From NCBI GenBank assembly GCA_018817515.1, contig JAHIUD010000032.1:99309-163308 (forward strand): DNA of 64,000 nt, read 5' to 3'. Shown in pieces: positions 8,253 through 16,917 of the stretch (positions are counted from its first letter, which is position 1; every line of letters starts with the position of its first letter). The position numbers were made by a program, and so were the translations under genes. The notes beneath the pieces are model-generated. The model was given only the letters and a program-made list of their open reading frames with translations. It was not told the DNA's origin and did not search any database. The DNA is from Pseudomonadota bacterium (GTDB lineage Bacteria; Desulfobacterota; Desulfovibrionia; Desulfovibrionales; Desulfovibrionaceae).

Positions 8253-9575
8253 ATGTTCTGGGTTGCCACATGCATTTTCGTCGTCTGCTACGCCGCCATC
8301 GTCTCGGAGAAGATCCACAAGACCAAAGTGGCCTTGGCAGGCGCGGCGCTGACCCTTATCCTCAAGGTCCTCACCCAGGAAGACGCCTTCCACAACATTG
8401 AACTCGGCGTAGACTGGAACGTCATATTCCTGCTCATCTCGATGATGATCATGGTCAACATCATGAGCAAGACGGGCGTGTTCCAATACGTCGCCATCAA
8501 GGCGGCCAAGCTGGGACGCGGCAATCCGTTCTCGATCATGGTCATCTTTTCCGTGATCACGGCCATCGCCTCGGCGCTCTTGGACAACGTCACCACAGTG
8601 CTTCTGCTTGCGCCGGTCACGCTGCTCATCGCAGATGAGCTCGAGATCGACCCGGTGCCCTACCTGATCACCGAGGCCTTGGCCTCCAATATCGGCGGCA
8701 CGGCTACGCTCATTGGCGATCCGCCGAATATCATGATCGCCTCCAAGGCCGGTTTGAACTTCATGGATTTCATCGTTCACATCGCGCCCATCATCGTCAT
8801 CATCATGGTCGTCTGGATGATCTTCTGGAAGGTCGTGTTCGGCAAGCGGCTGCACGTCAGCGAGAAGAACAAGATCCGCGTCATGGCCATGAACGAACGT
8901 GAGATGATCAAGGACCCTGCGCTGCTCAAGAAGTCCGGCACCATCATGGGCCTGACCATCCTGGGCTTCATGATGCACGGGTTCCTGCACTTCGAACCGG
9001 CCACCATCGCCCTGGCGGGCGCGGCCACCCTGCTCCTGGTGAGCGGTGAAGATCCCCACCACATCCTGGTTGAGGTCGAGTGGCCCACGATCTTCTTCTT
9101 CATCGGCCTGTTCATCATCATCGGCGGAACCGTGAAGGCCGGCATGATCTCGTTCATGTCCCAGCAGATGATCGCGCTCACCGCACCCACAGCCGACAAT
9201 ACGCTTGTGCTCAGCATGGTCATGGTCTGGTTCTCGGGCATCGCCTCCGCGATCGTGGACAACATCCCCTTCGTGGCCACCATGAACCCGCTGCTGGTGG
9301 AGTTGGCCGCGAAGATTTTTGGCGGCACCGGGGTTGAGGCCCTGCAACACGCCAAGATGATGCCGGTGTGGTGGGCGCTGTCCCTTGGCGCGTGCCTGGG
9401 CGGCAATGGAACGGCCATCGGCGCCTCGGCCAACGTGATCATCGTGGGCATGGCGGAAAAGGCAGGCAAGCCCATAACCTTCCTGCGTTTCATGAAGTAC
9501 GGCGTCCCGGTCACCATGCTCACGCTTGCCATTTCAACTGCTTACATATACGTTCGCTATTACTATTTCGGCTAG
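8253..9575 (+). CDS. ArsB/NhaD-family membrane transporter
   Basis: This protein of about 440 residues has 11-12 predicted membrane segments and the two-repeat layout of the ion transporter superfamily. Conserved hairpin signatures appear twice: ALLDNVTTVLLLAPV with NIGGTATLIGDPPNI in the first half, and AIVDNIPFVATMNPL with GGNGTAIGASANV in the second. These are typical of NhaD sodium/proton antiporters, ArsB and related SLC13-like permeases. No arsenic genes are nearby, so arsenite export is not supported. A sodium/proton or anion role is possible. ATG 8253 follows GGGGGAAA; an earlier Met at 8217 would overlap the CBS gene and adds no membrane helix. Confidence 0.8.
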   Translation: MFWVATCIFVVCYAAIVSEKIHKTKVALAGAALTLILKVLTQEDAFHNIELGVDWNVIFLLISMMIMVNIMSKTGVFQYVAIKAAKLGRGNPFSIMVIFSVITAIASALLDNVTTVLLLAPVTLLIADELEIDPVPYLITEALASNIGGTATLIGDPPNIMIASKAGLNFMDFIVHIAPIIVIIMVVWMIFWKVVFGKRLHVSEKNKIRVMAMNEREMIKDPALLKKSGTIMGLTILGFMMHGFLHFEPATIALAGAATLLLVSGEDPHHILVEVEWPTIFFFIGLFIIIGGTVKAGMISFMSQQMIALTAPTADNTLVLSMVMVWFSGIASAIVDNIPFVATMNPLLVELAAKIFGGTGVEALQHAKMMPVWWALSLGACLGGNGTAIGASANVIIVGMAEKAGKPITFLRFMKYGVPVTMLTLAISTAYIYVRYYYFG

Positions 9576-9582
9576 GATCATA

Positions 9583-9631
9583 GTCTGTTGCCCCGCTTTC
9601 GGCATTGTGATGAGATGGCGGGGCAACAGAC
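9583..9631. other. Perfect 14-base inverted repeat
   Basis: GTCTGTTGCCCCGC at 9583-9596 and its exact complement at 9618-9631 flank a 21-base loop. It lies between the permease stop and the HIT gene. There is no T tract on either side, so it is not a standard intrinsic terminator. It could stabilise the upstream mRNA 3' end, act with Rho, or bind a protein. Confidence 0.55.
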
Positions 9632-9662
9632 AATGGTGGACATTTGAACAGGTGAAAGCTGC

Positions 9663-10148
9663 ATGAATGTATTGTGGGCCCCTTGGCGGCTTGACTATAT
9701 CCTCGGTCCCAAACCGGATGAATGCGTGTTCTGCGTACCCAGCCACACCGGCGAGGACGCGGAGCGCTTCATCCTGTATCGGGGCAGGCACAACTTCGTC
9801 ATCATGAACCGCTTCCCCTACAACAATGCCCACCTCATGGTGACGCCCTTCCGGCACGTGGGCTGCATCACGGAGCTGACTCCCGAGGAAGCACACGAGA
9901 ACATGGAACTTCTCCAGTCCTGTGTGCGCATCCTGGAGCAGGTCTTCCATCCCCATGGCATCAACGCCGGGTTGAACCTTGGCGAGTCCGCCGGATCGGG
10001 CATCGCCGCACACATCCACTTCCAGATCGTGCCGCGCTGGAACGGCGACGCCTCGTTCATGGCCGTTTTCAGCGAGACAAGAGTCATTCCGGAGCACCTG
10101 CGCTCCACATATGAACGCCTCAAGCCCCATTTCGACGCCCTGGGCTGA
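9663..10148 (+). CDS. HIT-family nucleotide hydrolase/transferase
   Basis: This 161-residue protein has the histidine triad fold. The C-terminal HIHFQIVPRW is the H-x-H-x-Q variant found in Ap4A phosphorylase-like (ATP adenylyltransferase) members rather than H-x-H-x-H, and the N-terminal VLWAPWRLDYI is typical of that subgroup. CVFC near residue 24 may contribute to a metal site. Likely substrates are dinucleoside polyphosphates such as Ap4A. It starts a run of plus-strand genes with the LapA-like protein 24 bases downstream. Confidence 0.85.
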   Translation: MNVLWAPWRLDYILGPKPDECVFCVPSHTGEDAERFILYRGRHNFVIMNRFPYNNAHLMVTPFRHVGCITELTPEEAHENMELLQSCVRILEQVFHPHGINAGLNLGESAGSGIAAHIHFQIVPRWNGDASFMAVFSETRVIPEHLRSTYERLKPHFDALG

Positions 10149-10172
10149 CCCTGGGCCTACAAGGAGAATTCT

Positions 10173-10511
10173 ATGCGCTATCTCAAGGCCGCAATGCTTG
10201 CCCTGCTGTTTGTCGTGTCCATGCTCTTTTTCGTGCAGAACAATGGACCGCTCTCCACCAGCCTGCAGCTTGAGTTCAATCTCATCACCGTGCACCTCAT
10301 CTCCATCCCCTTGCCTCTGTACCTGTTCGTGCTGGCGGCATTTCTGCTGGGCGTCATGTTTTCGCTGGGCTTTCTGCTGGTGGACCGCATTCGTCTGGCC
10401 CTGGAGCTCAAGGCCCTGCGCAGACAGTACGCTACCCTTGAAGATGAAGCCCTGGCGCTGCGCACCCTGCCCCTGAACCAGGCCGAGAACAAGCCGAACA
10501 GCGGCCTGTAG
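10173..10511 (+). CDS. LapA-domain inner-membrane protein
   Basis: This 112-residue protein has two membrane segments, about residues 5-22 and 45-68, followed by a short cytoplasmic coiled coil (DRIRLALELKALRRQYATLEDEA). This is the layout of LapA (DUF1049). In E. coli LapA works with LapB to control lipopolysaccharide synthesis through FtsH and LpxC. AAGGAG lies nine bases before the ATG. The following gene encodes a TPR protein with a LapB-like C-terminal zinc motif, so the pair is conserved here. Confidence 0.75.
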   Translation: MRYLKAAMLALLFVVSMLFFVQNNGPLSTSLQLEFNLITVHLISIPLPLYLFVLAAFLLGVMFSLGFLLVDRIRLALELKALRRQYATLEDEALALRTLPLNQAENKPNSGL

Positions 10512-10526
10512 AGGACGGAGAGCTTC

Positions 10527-11666
10527 GTGCCCTGGAACGAGATCTTCCTTCTCGGACGTCGCAAGTCCAGGCTGCTGGCTGCCGCGGAAACCTCCGGCGC
10601 GGGCGAACAGCATGCGCTTCAGGATACACGCGCGGCCATTGAGGAACTCTCCCAGGCTGTCCGCAACAACCCGGAATCCGTCGAGATATATCTGGCCTTG
10701 GGCAACCTGTACCGGTCACAGGGCGAGATCGAGCGAGCCATCCACATCCGCAACAGCCTCATCGCGCGCCCAGGCCTTGACCCGGTCCTCAAGGCGCGCA
10801 GCCAGTTCGAACTGGGCCGTGACTTTCGGCGCGGCGGCATGCTCGACAGGTCGCGCCAGGCCTTTGAGGACGCCAGCCAGATCCTTGGCCGCAGCGAGGA
10901 GATAGAGCATGAGCTGGCCCGGCTGGCCGCTGATTCCGGCGAGTTCGAACGCGCTGCCGAACATTACGGACGCATGGGCCGCGCCCTGGCCCAGGCCCAT
11001 TTCCTGGCGCGCCAGGCAGGCGAGCATTTCCGGCTCGGAGAGGCCGCCCTGGGCGAAAAATTCATCAAGCAGGCCCTGGCCATCTTCCCGGCCTCGCCCG
11101 AAGCTTGGCTGGCCAGCGTGGTCCAGGCCACACTTTCCGGCAACACCACGCAGTTAAGCGAAAGCCTGCGCAACGCCTGCACCAACATCCCGCCACCGCA
11201 GCGCTTCCTGCTGCTGGAAGGGCTGCTGGAGGCCCTTTCGGCCGCGCGCGTGGACAATGGCGGCGGCAGTGGCGCCCGGGCTCTGGCCACGGCCCAGATA
11301 TCCGCCCTGGTCGGAGCCTCGGTGCAGACCCTCGCCACCTTCCCGCCTGACACGCTGCTGTGTTACTATTGCGCCAAGCTCTTTCTCTTCGAGGCCGACC
11401 TGGAGAACGCCAAACACTGGCTGGAGAAGGCCCTGGTGCTCAACGCCGACTTCTGGCTGGCAAGGCTTGAACTGGTCTCCCTGGTGCTGACGGACCAGGA
11501 GCTGACGCACTTCCTGCGCGACCAGATGGCCTACTTCATCAGCCACGCCCGCAAGTCCAAGCGCTTTGTCTGCCAGGCCTGCGGGTTCCGCTGGGACAAG
11601 ACCTTCTTTGTCTGCCCGCGCTGCCGCTCCTGGCACAGCATCCTGTTCCGGCAGGAGTTTTCCTGA
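10527..11666 (+). CDS. TPR protein with C-terminal zinc ribbon, LapB-like
   Basis: The 379-residue protein is made of tetratricopeptide repeats (clearest at about residues 50-85, with YLALGNLYRSQGEIERAI) and ends in a rubredoxin-like zinc motif, CQACGFRW then CPRCRSWHS. TPRs plus this terminal metal knuckle describe LapB (YciM), the adaptor that regulates LpxC proteolysis. Unlike E. coli LapB, no N-terminal membrane helix is visible: it starts MPWNEIFLLGRRK and is hydrophilic after that, so it must be recruited in another way, perhaps through the adjacent LapA-like protein. The start is GTG at 10527 with GGAG upstream. Confidence 0.75.
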   Translation: MPWNEIFLLGRRKSRLLAAAETSGAGEQHALQDTRAAIEELSQAVRNNPESVEIYLALGNLYRSQGEIERAIHIRNSLIARPGLDPVLKARSQFELGRDFRRGGMLDRSRQAFEDASQILGRSEEIEHELARLAADSGEFERAAEHYGRMGRALAQAHFLARQAGEHFRLGEAALGEKFIKQALAIFPASPEAWLASVVQATLSGNTTQLSESLRNACTNIPPPQRFLLLEGLLEALSAARVDNGGGSGARALATAQISALVGASVQTLATFPPDTLLCYYCAKLFLFEADLENAKHWLEKALVLNADFWLARLELVSLVLTDQELTHFLRDQMAYFISHARKSKRFVCQACGFRWDKTFFVCPRCRSWHSILFRQEFS

Positions 11667-11720
11667 CCCCTGCCAGCGCGCCTTGCCCCCCCAAAGCCAG
11701 ATGAACCCAGGGACAGCAGC

Positions 11721-14357
11721 ATGAACGCCCCGAAACTCACCCCCATGTTCGAGCAGTACATGCAGGTCAAAGCCGAGCATCCGGATGCCCTGCTCTTTTT
11801 CCGCATGGGCGACTTCTTCGAGCTGTTCTTCGATGACGCCGAGATTGCCGCGCGTGAGCTGTCCATCACCCTCACCTCGCGCAATCCCGGCGCCGAGGCC
11901 AAGGTGCCCATGTGCGGCGTGCCGCACCACTCGGTGGATGGCTATCTGGCCCAGCTTCTGGACAAGGGCTACAAGATCGCCATCTGCGACCAGATTGAGG
12001 ATCCCCGCCAGGCCAAGGGGCTGGTGAAGCGCGCCGTGACCCGGGTGCTCACCCCGGGCACCATCGTCGAGGACCTCTCCCTTACCGCCAAGAACCACAA
12101 CTACCTCGCCGCAGTCTACTGGGACGCCGACAAGGGCGCGGGGGGCCTTGGCTGGGTGGACTTCTCCACCTCGGAATGGTCGGGCCTGTTCTCCAGGCGA
12201 GAGACCGACCTCTGGCAGTGGGCCATGAAGATCGCCCCTCGCGAGCTTCTTTTGCCGCCTGGCAAAAAAGTGCCACAGCAGTACTTCGAACTTGGCGCTC
12301 AGGTGACGCAACTGCCCAGTCCCAGCTCTTTCGACCTCTCCGGGGGAACCGAGGCCGTGCTGCGCGCCCAGAATACCCCGGAGCTGGCCACCCTGGACCT
12401 GGCTGACAAGCCGGAGCTTGTGCGCGCGCTGGGCGCCCTGCTGGGCTACCTCAGGCGCACACAGATGACCGACTCCCCGCCCCTGGGCGAATTCCGGGTG
12501 CTTGATCTGTCGCGTCACCTGGTGCTCGACGAGGTCACCGAGCGCAACCTGGAGATCTTCCGCAGACTGGACGGTCGCCCCGGTCCAGGCACGCTCTGGC
12601 AGGTGCTGGACTTCACCCAGACCGCCATGGGCGGACGCCTGCTGGAATCGCGCCTGCGCCAACCCTGGCGCGAGCTGGCCCCTGTCACGCGCACGCTTGA
12701 TGTGGTGGACTTTCTGTTCAGGCGTGACACCCTGCGCCAGGACCTGCGTCGCCAGCTCTCCGACGTACGCGACCTGGAGCGCCTGGCCACGCGCATCGCG
12801 CTCTCTCGCGCCACCCCCCGCGACATCGTGGCCGTGCGCGAGAGCCTCACGCGCTTGCCCGCGATGCAGACGCTGCTGCACGCGGCGACAGAAGGCGATA
12901 ATGCTGATGCACCGGCGGAGCTGAAAAGCCTCCTCAAGTCCTGGGACTCTATGACGGACGTGGCTGACGAGCTCACCCGCGCCCTGGTGGACTCCCCACC
13001 CGTGGTCATCACCGACGGCGGGTTGTTCCTGCCGGGCTATGATCCGGCGCTGGACGAGCTGATCTCGCTCACCGAACACGGCGAGGCGCGCATCCGCACC
13101 ATGCTCGAGCGCGAGCGCGACGCCTGTGGCATCCCCAAGCTCAAGCTCGGCTTCAACAAGGTCTTCGGTTATTACCTCGAAATTTCGCATGCCTACCAGG
13201 GCCAGGTGCCGGAGCATTTCATCCGCCGCCAGACGCTGGTCAACTGCGAGCGCTACATCACCCAGGAATTGAAAGACCTCGAGGAGCGCCTGCTCTCGGC
13301 TGCTGATGAGCGCAAGTCCCTTGAATACCGCTTGTTCAACGAACTTCGCGACAAGCTGGCGGGCCTGCGCGCGCGCTTCATGTTCATGGCCGGGGGCCTG
13401 GCCGGGTTGGACTACTGGCAAGGCCTGGCCGAGGCCGCGCGTCAGAATGATTGGAACCGCCCGGAATTGCACGAGGGCATCGAAACTGAGATCATCCAGG
13501 GCCGTCACCCCGTGGTGGAGGCCGCCAGCGGCGCTGCCAACTACATCCCAAGCGACCTGCGCCTGGACGAGACGCGGCGCATTCTGCTCATCACAGGGCC
13601 AAACATGGCGGGCAAGTCCACCGTGCTGCGCCAGGCCGCGCTCATCACCATCCTGGCCCAGATGGGCTCCTTTGTTCCGGCCAAAAGCGCGCGCCTGGGC
13701 CTGGCCGACCGCGTGTTCTCCCGCGTCGGGGCCTCGGACAATCTGGCCCGCGGCCAGAGCACCTTCATGGTCGAGATGATGGAGACCGCTCGCATCCTCC
13801 GGCAGGCCACCTCGCGCAGCCTGGTCATCCTGGACGAGATCGGCCGTGGCACCAGCACCTTTGACGGCCTTGCCCTGGCCTGGGCCGTGGTGGAGGAGCT
13901 GTCCCGGCGCGGACGCGGCCAAGTGCGCACCCTGTTCGCCACGCACTATTTTGAGCTGACGAGCCTGGAAGGCCGCATCCCAGGCCTGCGCAACCTGAAT
14001 ATCGCCGTGCGCGAGTGGAAGGGCGACATCGTGTTTTTGCGCAAGCTCGTGCCCGGCCCGGCGGACAAAAGCTACGGCATCGAGGTGGCGAGACTGGCCG
14101 GCGTGCCCCAGGCCGTGGTCCAGCGGGCGCGGGAAATCCTTGCGTCCCTCGAGGAAAAATCGCAAAGTGAGCGCGGCGGGGCGTCCCAGGCCATTCAGGC
14201 CCGGCAGAGCCTGCTGCCCGGCATGCCCACCCAGGAACCCCAGGCCCCGGAGCCGGAAAGCCCGGTGCTGGTGGAACTGCGTCGCCTAGACCTGAACGGG
14301 CTTTCGCCCCTGGCCGCCTTGACCCTGCTGCATGAATGGAAAAAGAGCGTGACCTAA
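11721..14357 (+). CDS. mutS: DNA mismatch repair protein MutS
   Basis: This 878-residue protein recognises mismatches. The N-terminal domain has FRMGDFFELFFDDA, with the Phe-x-Glu wedge. The core and lever regions follow, then the ABC-type ATPase: Walker A GPNMAGKST, signature region around NLARGQSTFMVEMMET, Walker B LVILDEIGRGTSTFDG and HYFELTSL. The C-terminal tail (about residues 810-878) ends in the LSPLAALTLLHEWK helix typical of MutS1. Full length, no lesions. The downstream lipoprotein begins about 14 bases after the stop. No mutL lies in the window. Confidence 0.97.
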   Translation: MNAPKLTPMFEQYMQVKAEHPDALLFFRMGDFFELFFDDAEIAARELSITLTSRNPGAEAKVPMCGVPHHSVDGYLAQLLDKGYKIAICDQIEDPRQAKGLVKRAVTRVLTPGTIVEDLSLTAKNHNYLAAVYWDADKGAGGLGWVDFSTSEWSGLFSRRETDLWQWAMKIAPRELLLPPGKKVPQQYFELGAQVTQLPSPSSFDLSGGTEAVLRAQNTPELATLDLADKPELVRALGALLGYLRRTQMTDSPPLGEFRVLDLSRHLVLDEVTERNLEIFRRLDGRPGPGTLWQVLDFTQTAMGGRLLESRLRQPWRELAPVTRTLDVVDFLFRRDTLRQDLRRQLSDVRDLERLATRIALSRATPRDIVAVRESLTRLPAMQTLLHAATEGDNADAPAELKSLLKSWDSMTDVADELTRALVDSPPVVITDGGLFLPGYDPALDELISLTEHGEARIRTMLERERDACGIPKLKLGFNKVFGYYLEISHAYQGQVPEHFIRRQTLVNCERYITQELKDLEERLLSAADERKSLEYRLFNELRDKLAGLRARFMFMAGGLAGLDYWQGLAEAARQNDWNRPELHEGIETEIIQGRHPVVEAASGAANYIPSDLRLDETRRILLITGPNMAGKSTVLRQAALITILAQMGSFVPAKSARLGLADRVFSRVGASDNLARGQSTFMVEMMETARILRQATSRSLVILDEIGRGTSTFDGLALAWAVVEELSRRGRGQVRTLFATHYFELTSLEGRIPGLRNLNIAVREWKGDIVFLRKLVPGPADKSYGIEVARLAGVPQAVVQRAREILASLEEKSQSERGGASQAIQARQSLLPGMPTQEPQAPEPESPVLVELRRLDLNGLSPLAALTLLHEWKKSVT

Positions 14358-14371
14358 ATCATGAGCAAAAA

Positions 14372-14830
14372 ATGAAAAAGAATACTGGTTTGTCGCTCAT
14401 CCGCTGCGCCGCCCTTGCGCTGGCCGCCCTGCTTTGCCTTTCCGCCTGCGGCAAGCGCGAATGGCCCATTCCCGTCAGCAGCCAGGACAAATTCCGCTGG
14501 CGCAGCGTGGAGCTTCAGCGCAACCAGGGCTGCATCATCCTCAATTGCGAGCTCTCCGGCAACTGGGAGAACATCGACACGGTGAAGGTCCTGCTGGAAT
14601 CCGTGGGCAATGGCCCGGATGACGGTTGCGCCAGCTGCCCCTTCACCCCGCGCAAGACCATCGTCTTCAATCCCGGTGACGCAGCCATGCGCAGGGACAT
14701 GAACCGCATCGTGCTCACTGCCTGCGACCTGGACCCGGGCAAGACCTACCGTGTTCAGATCATCGGCTTCAACTCTTTCGCCCGCATCGCCCCTCTGGCG
14801 TCCGAGCTTGTGCTCAGCGCCCCGAAGTAA
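14372..14830 (+). CDS. Putative lipoprotein of unknown function
   Basis: This 152-residue protein has a lipoprotein signal peptide: basic MKKNTG, a hydrophobic core, and the lipobox LSAC with the acylated Cys at residue 26. The mature part (about 126 residues) contains further cysteines, including one pair CASC, which may form disulfides, and looks like a beta-rich domain near the C-terminus (DPGKTYRVQIIGFNSF). I do not recognise the family. It sits between mutS and lysA. The start was chosen by the signal peptide; there is no strong ribosome site, so coupling to mutS is possible. Confidence 0.7.
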   Translation: MKKNTGLSLIRCAALALAALLCLSACGKREWPIPVSSQDKFRWRSVELQRNQGCIILNCELSGNWENIDTVKVLLESVGNGPDDGCASCPFTPRKTIVFNPGDAAMRRDMNRIVLTACDLDPGKTYRVQIIGFNSFARIAPLASELVLSAPK

Positions 14831-14859
14831 CCACCTATGCACAGGAGAATTTAGCCCCC

Positions 14860-16098
14860 ATGCATCATTTCGAGCAGAGAAACGGCACCCTGTTTGTGGA
14901 AGGCGTCAGCATCACGGACCTTGCGGAGACCTACGGAACCCCCCTGTACGTCTATTCCACGGCGACGCTGAAACGGCATTTCGAGGCCTTTGACTCGGCC
15001 TTTGCCTCCATGGAGCATCTGACCTGCTATTCCGTGAAGGCCAACTCCAACCTGCACGTGCTGCGCCTGCTGGCCTCCCTGGGCGCGGGCATGGACATCG
15101 TCTCCGGCGGAGAGTTGTACCGCGCGCTCCTGGCCGGTGTGCCGGCCGAAAAGATCGTCTACTCCGGCGTGGGCAAAAAGCCCGAGGAGATCAGGCAGGC
15201 GCTCAGCTCAGGCATCCTCATGTTCAACGTCGAGTCCATGCAGGAGCTCATCCGCATCAACGACGTGGCGCGCGAGATGGCCAAGGTGGCCAAGGTCAGC
15301 TTCCGCATCAACCCGGACGTAGACCCCAAGACCCACCCCTACATTTCCACAGGCCTTAAAAAGAACAAGTTCGGCCTGAACATCGACCTCTCCCTCGAGG
15401 CTTACGCCCTGGCGCGGGATCTGCCTAATGTCGAGGCCGTGGGCATCGACTGCCACATCGGCTCGCAGCTCACCAGCATCGACCCCTTCCTGGAGGCCCT
15501 GGACAAGCTGCTCCTCTTCTACGACAAGCTCAAGGCCATGAACCTGGACATCCGCTACCTCGATCTGGGCGGCGGTCTCGGCATCAACTACGATGAGGAA
15601 CAGCCGCCCCACCCCAAGGAATTCGGCGCGGCCCTGACCAAGGCCCTGGGCAAGCTGCCGCTCAAGCTCATCCTTGAGCCGGGGCGCGTCATCGTGGGCA
15701 ACGCGGGCGTCCTGGTCACCGAAGTCCTGTACACCAAGCAGAGCCCGAACAAGAGCTTTGTCATCGTGGACGCCGCCATGAACGATCTGGTGCGCCCTTC
15801 TCTGTACGGCTCCTTCCACCGCGTGGAGGAAGTCACCCCGCAGGGGCGCCCCATCCTTGACGTGGACGTTGTCGGTCCCATCTGCGAGTCCGGCGACTTC
15901 CTGGCCAAGGACCGCCAGCTGCCTGAAGTGCAGCAGGGCGAACGCCTGGCCGTCTATTCCGCCGGGGCATACGGCTTCACCATGTCCTCCAACTACAATA
16001 CCAGGCCCAGGGCCGCCGAGATCCTTGTGGATGGCGAGCAGGTCATCGTGGCCCGCAGGCGCGAGACCTACGAATCCCTGGTCGCCCAGGAACTCTAG
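14860..16098 (+). CDS. lysA: Diaminopimelate decarboxylase
   Basis: LysA converts meso-diaminopimelate to lysine. This 412-residue protein has the alanine racemase-like barrel with the PLP lysine in CYSVKANSN (residue 60), the HIGSQL motif, GGGLGI, EPGRVIVGNAG, and the C-terminal CESGDFLAKDR with the active-site Cys from the dimer partner, then YGFTMSSNYNTRPR. Length and motifs are normal. Together with dapL at the left end it defines the aminotransferase variant of the lysine pathway. The ATG follows AGGAG within the 29-base gap after the lipoprotein gene. Confidence 0.96.
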   Translation: MHHFEQRNGTLFVEGVSITDLAETYGTPLYVYSTATLKRHFEAFDSAFASMEHLTCYSVKANSNLHVLRLLASLGAGMDIVSGGELYRALLAGVPAEKIVYSGVGKKPEEIRQALSSGILMFNVESMQELIRINDVAREMAKVAKVSFRINPDVDPKTHPYISTGLKKNKFGLNIDLSLEAYALARDLPNVEAVGIDCHIGSQLTSIDPFLEALDKLLLFYDKLKAMNLDIRYLDLGGGLGINYDEEQPPHPKEFGAALTKALGKLPLKLILEPGRVIVGNAGVLVTEVLYTKQSPNKSFVIVDAAMNDLVRPSLYGSFHRVEEVTPQGRPILDVDVVGPICESGDFLAKDRQLPEVQQGERLAVYSAGAYGFTMSSNYNTRPRAAEILVDGEQVIVARRRETYESLVAQEL

Positions 16099-16104
16099 CC
16101 AGTC

Positions 16105-16136
16105 AGGGGGCTGGGACGAAGCGCCCGGCCCCCTTT
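16105..16136 (+). terminator. Probable terminator after lysA
   Basis: AGGGGGCTGGG (16105-16115) pairs with CCCGGCCCCCT (16124-16134) around an eight-base loop, with one T-G pair, and is followed by a short TTT. The T tract is weak, so it may only attenuate read-through into rsmE. Confidence 0.45.
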
Positions 16137-16149
16137 CCGCCTACCATAT

Positions 16150-16917
16150 ATGCCGCGCCTGAACTCCTACCACCTCCCAGCGGAACTCTGGCCCGCCCAG
16201 AACGCCCCACGCGTGCGGCTCGAAGGCCCTGAGGCCAGGCACCTGCTCGGCGTTCTGCGCGCCAAGCCCGGCGACATACTGCGGCTCTTTGACGGCCAGG
16301 GACGCTCCTGCCTGTGCGAGCTTGTCGCGGCTTCCGGCAAGGACAAGGCTGAGCTCGCCGTACGCGAACAGTTGCTTGAACCCAGGCCCACGGCAGGTAT
16401 TGTGCTGGCGCTGGGCTGGAACAAGTCTTCGCGCCGCGACTGGGTGCTGGAGAAGGCCGTGGAGCTGGACGCGCTGGGCCTGCTGTTCTGGACTGCCGTG
16501 CGCAGCCAGGGCGCTGCCCCACCCGAGGCCAAGGACTCCTGGCGCGAGAAGTGCGTGCAGGCCGCCAAGCAGTGCGGCTCGGCCTGGCTGCCGGAGCTTG
16601 GCGTGGTGACAGGCGGTGTGGAGGGTCTGGCGCGCGTTGCGGCAAAGCCCTACGGATGTTATGATGCCTGCTATGTGCTTGACGAGGGCGCACCCATTGA
16701 CGCTCAGCCGGACCCGGCAAGCCTGGCCGCAGGCAGGAGCCTTATGGTCATCGGCCCCGAGGGCGGCCTGGAGCGCCGCGAGGCCGAGATCCTGACCCGG
16801 GCGGGCTTCAAAGCATTGAGCCTCGGGCCGCGCCCGCTCCGCTGGGAGACGGCGGCGCTGTACTGCCTGGGTTTGGCGCACTATGCCGCACGCAAACAAG
16901 AGCATTCGAGGACCTGA
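16150..16917 (+). CDS. rsmE: 16S rRNA m3U1498 methyltransferase
   Basis: RsmE methylates U1498 of 16S rRNA using SAM. The 255-residue protein has the N-terminal PUA-like part (RLEGPEARHLLGVLR and DGQGRSCLCEL) and the C-terminal SPOUT knot with LALGWNKSSRRDW, VIGPEGGLERREAE and LSLGPRPLRWETA. The ATG has no good ribosome site, so a nearby alternative is possible. The stop shares a base with the rarA start (TGATG), indicating coupling. Confidence 0.93.
   Translation: MPRLNSYHLPAELWPAQNAPRVRLEGPEARHLLGVLRAKPGDILRLFDGQGRSCLCELVAASGKDKAELAVREQLLEPRPTAGIVLALGWNKSSRRDWVLEKAVELDALGLLFWTAVRSQGAAPPEAKDSWREKCVQAAKQCGSAWLPELGVVTGGVEGLARVAAKPYGCYDACYVLDEGAPIDAQPDPASLAAGRSLMVIGPEGGLERREAEILTRAGFKALSLGPRPLRWETAALYCLGLAHYAARKQEHSRT

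Noticed and set aside
8253..9575. The permease as an arsenite exporter of an ars operon
   Set aside because: No arsR, arsC, arsA or arsD is nearby, and the signatures are shared by NhaD and SLC13-like transporters.
11154..14165. A 1003-codon open frame on the minus strand opposite mutS
   Set aside because: It is the antisense shadow of mutS in high-GC DNA. The translation is low in hydrophobic structure, rich in Ala, Gly, Gln and His, and matches no family, while mutS has full motifs.
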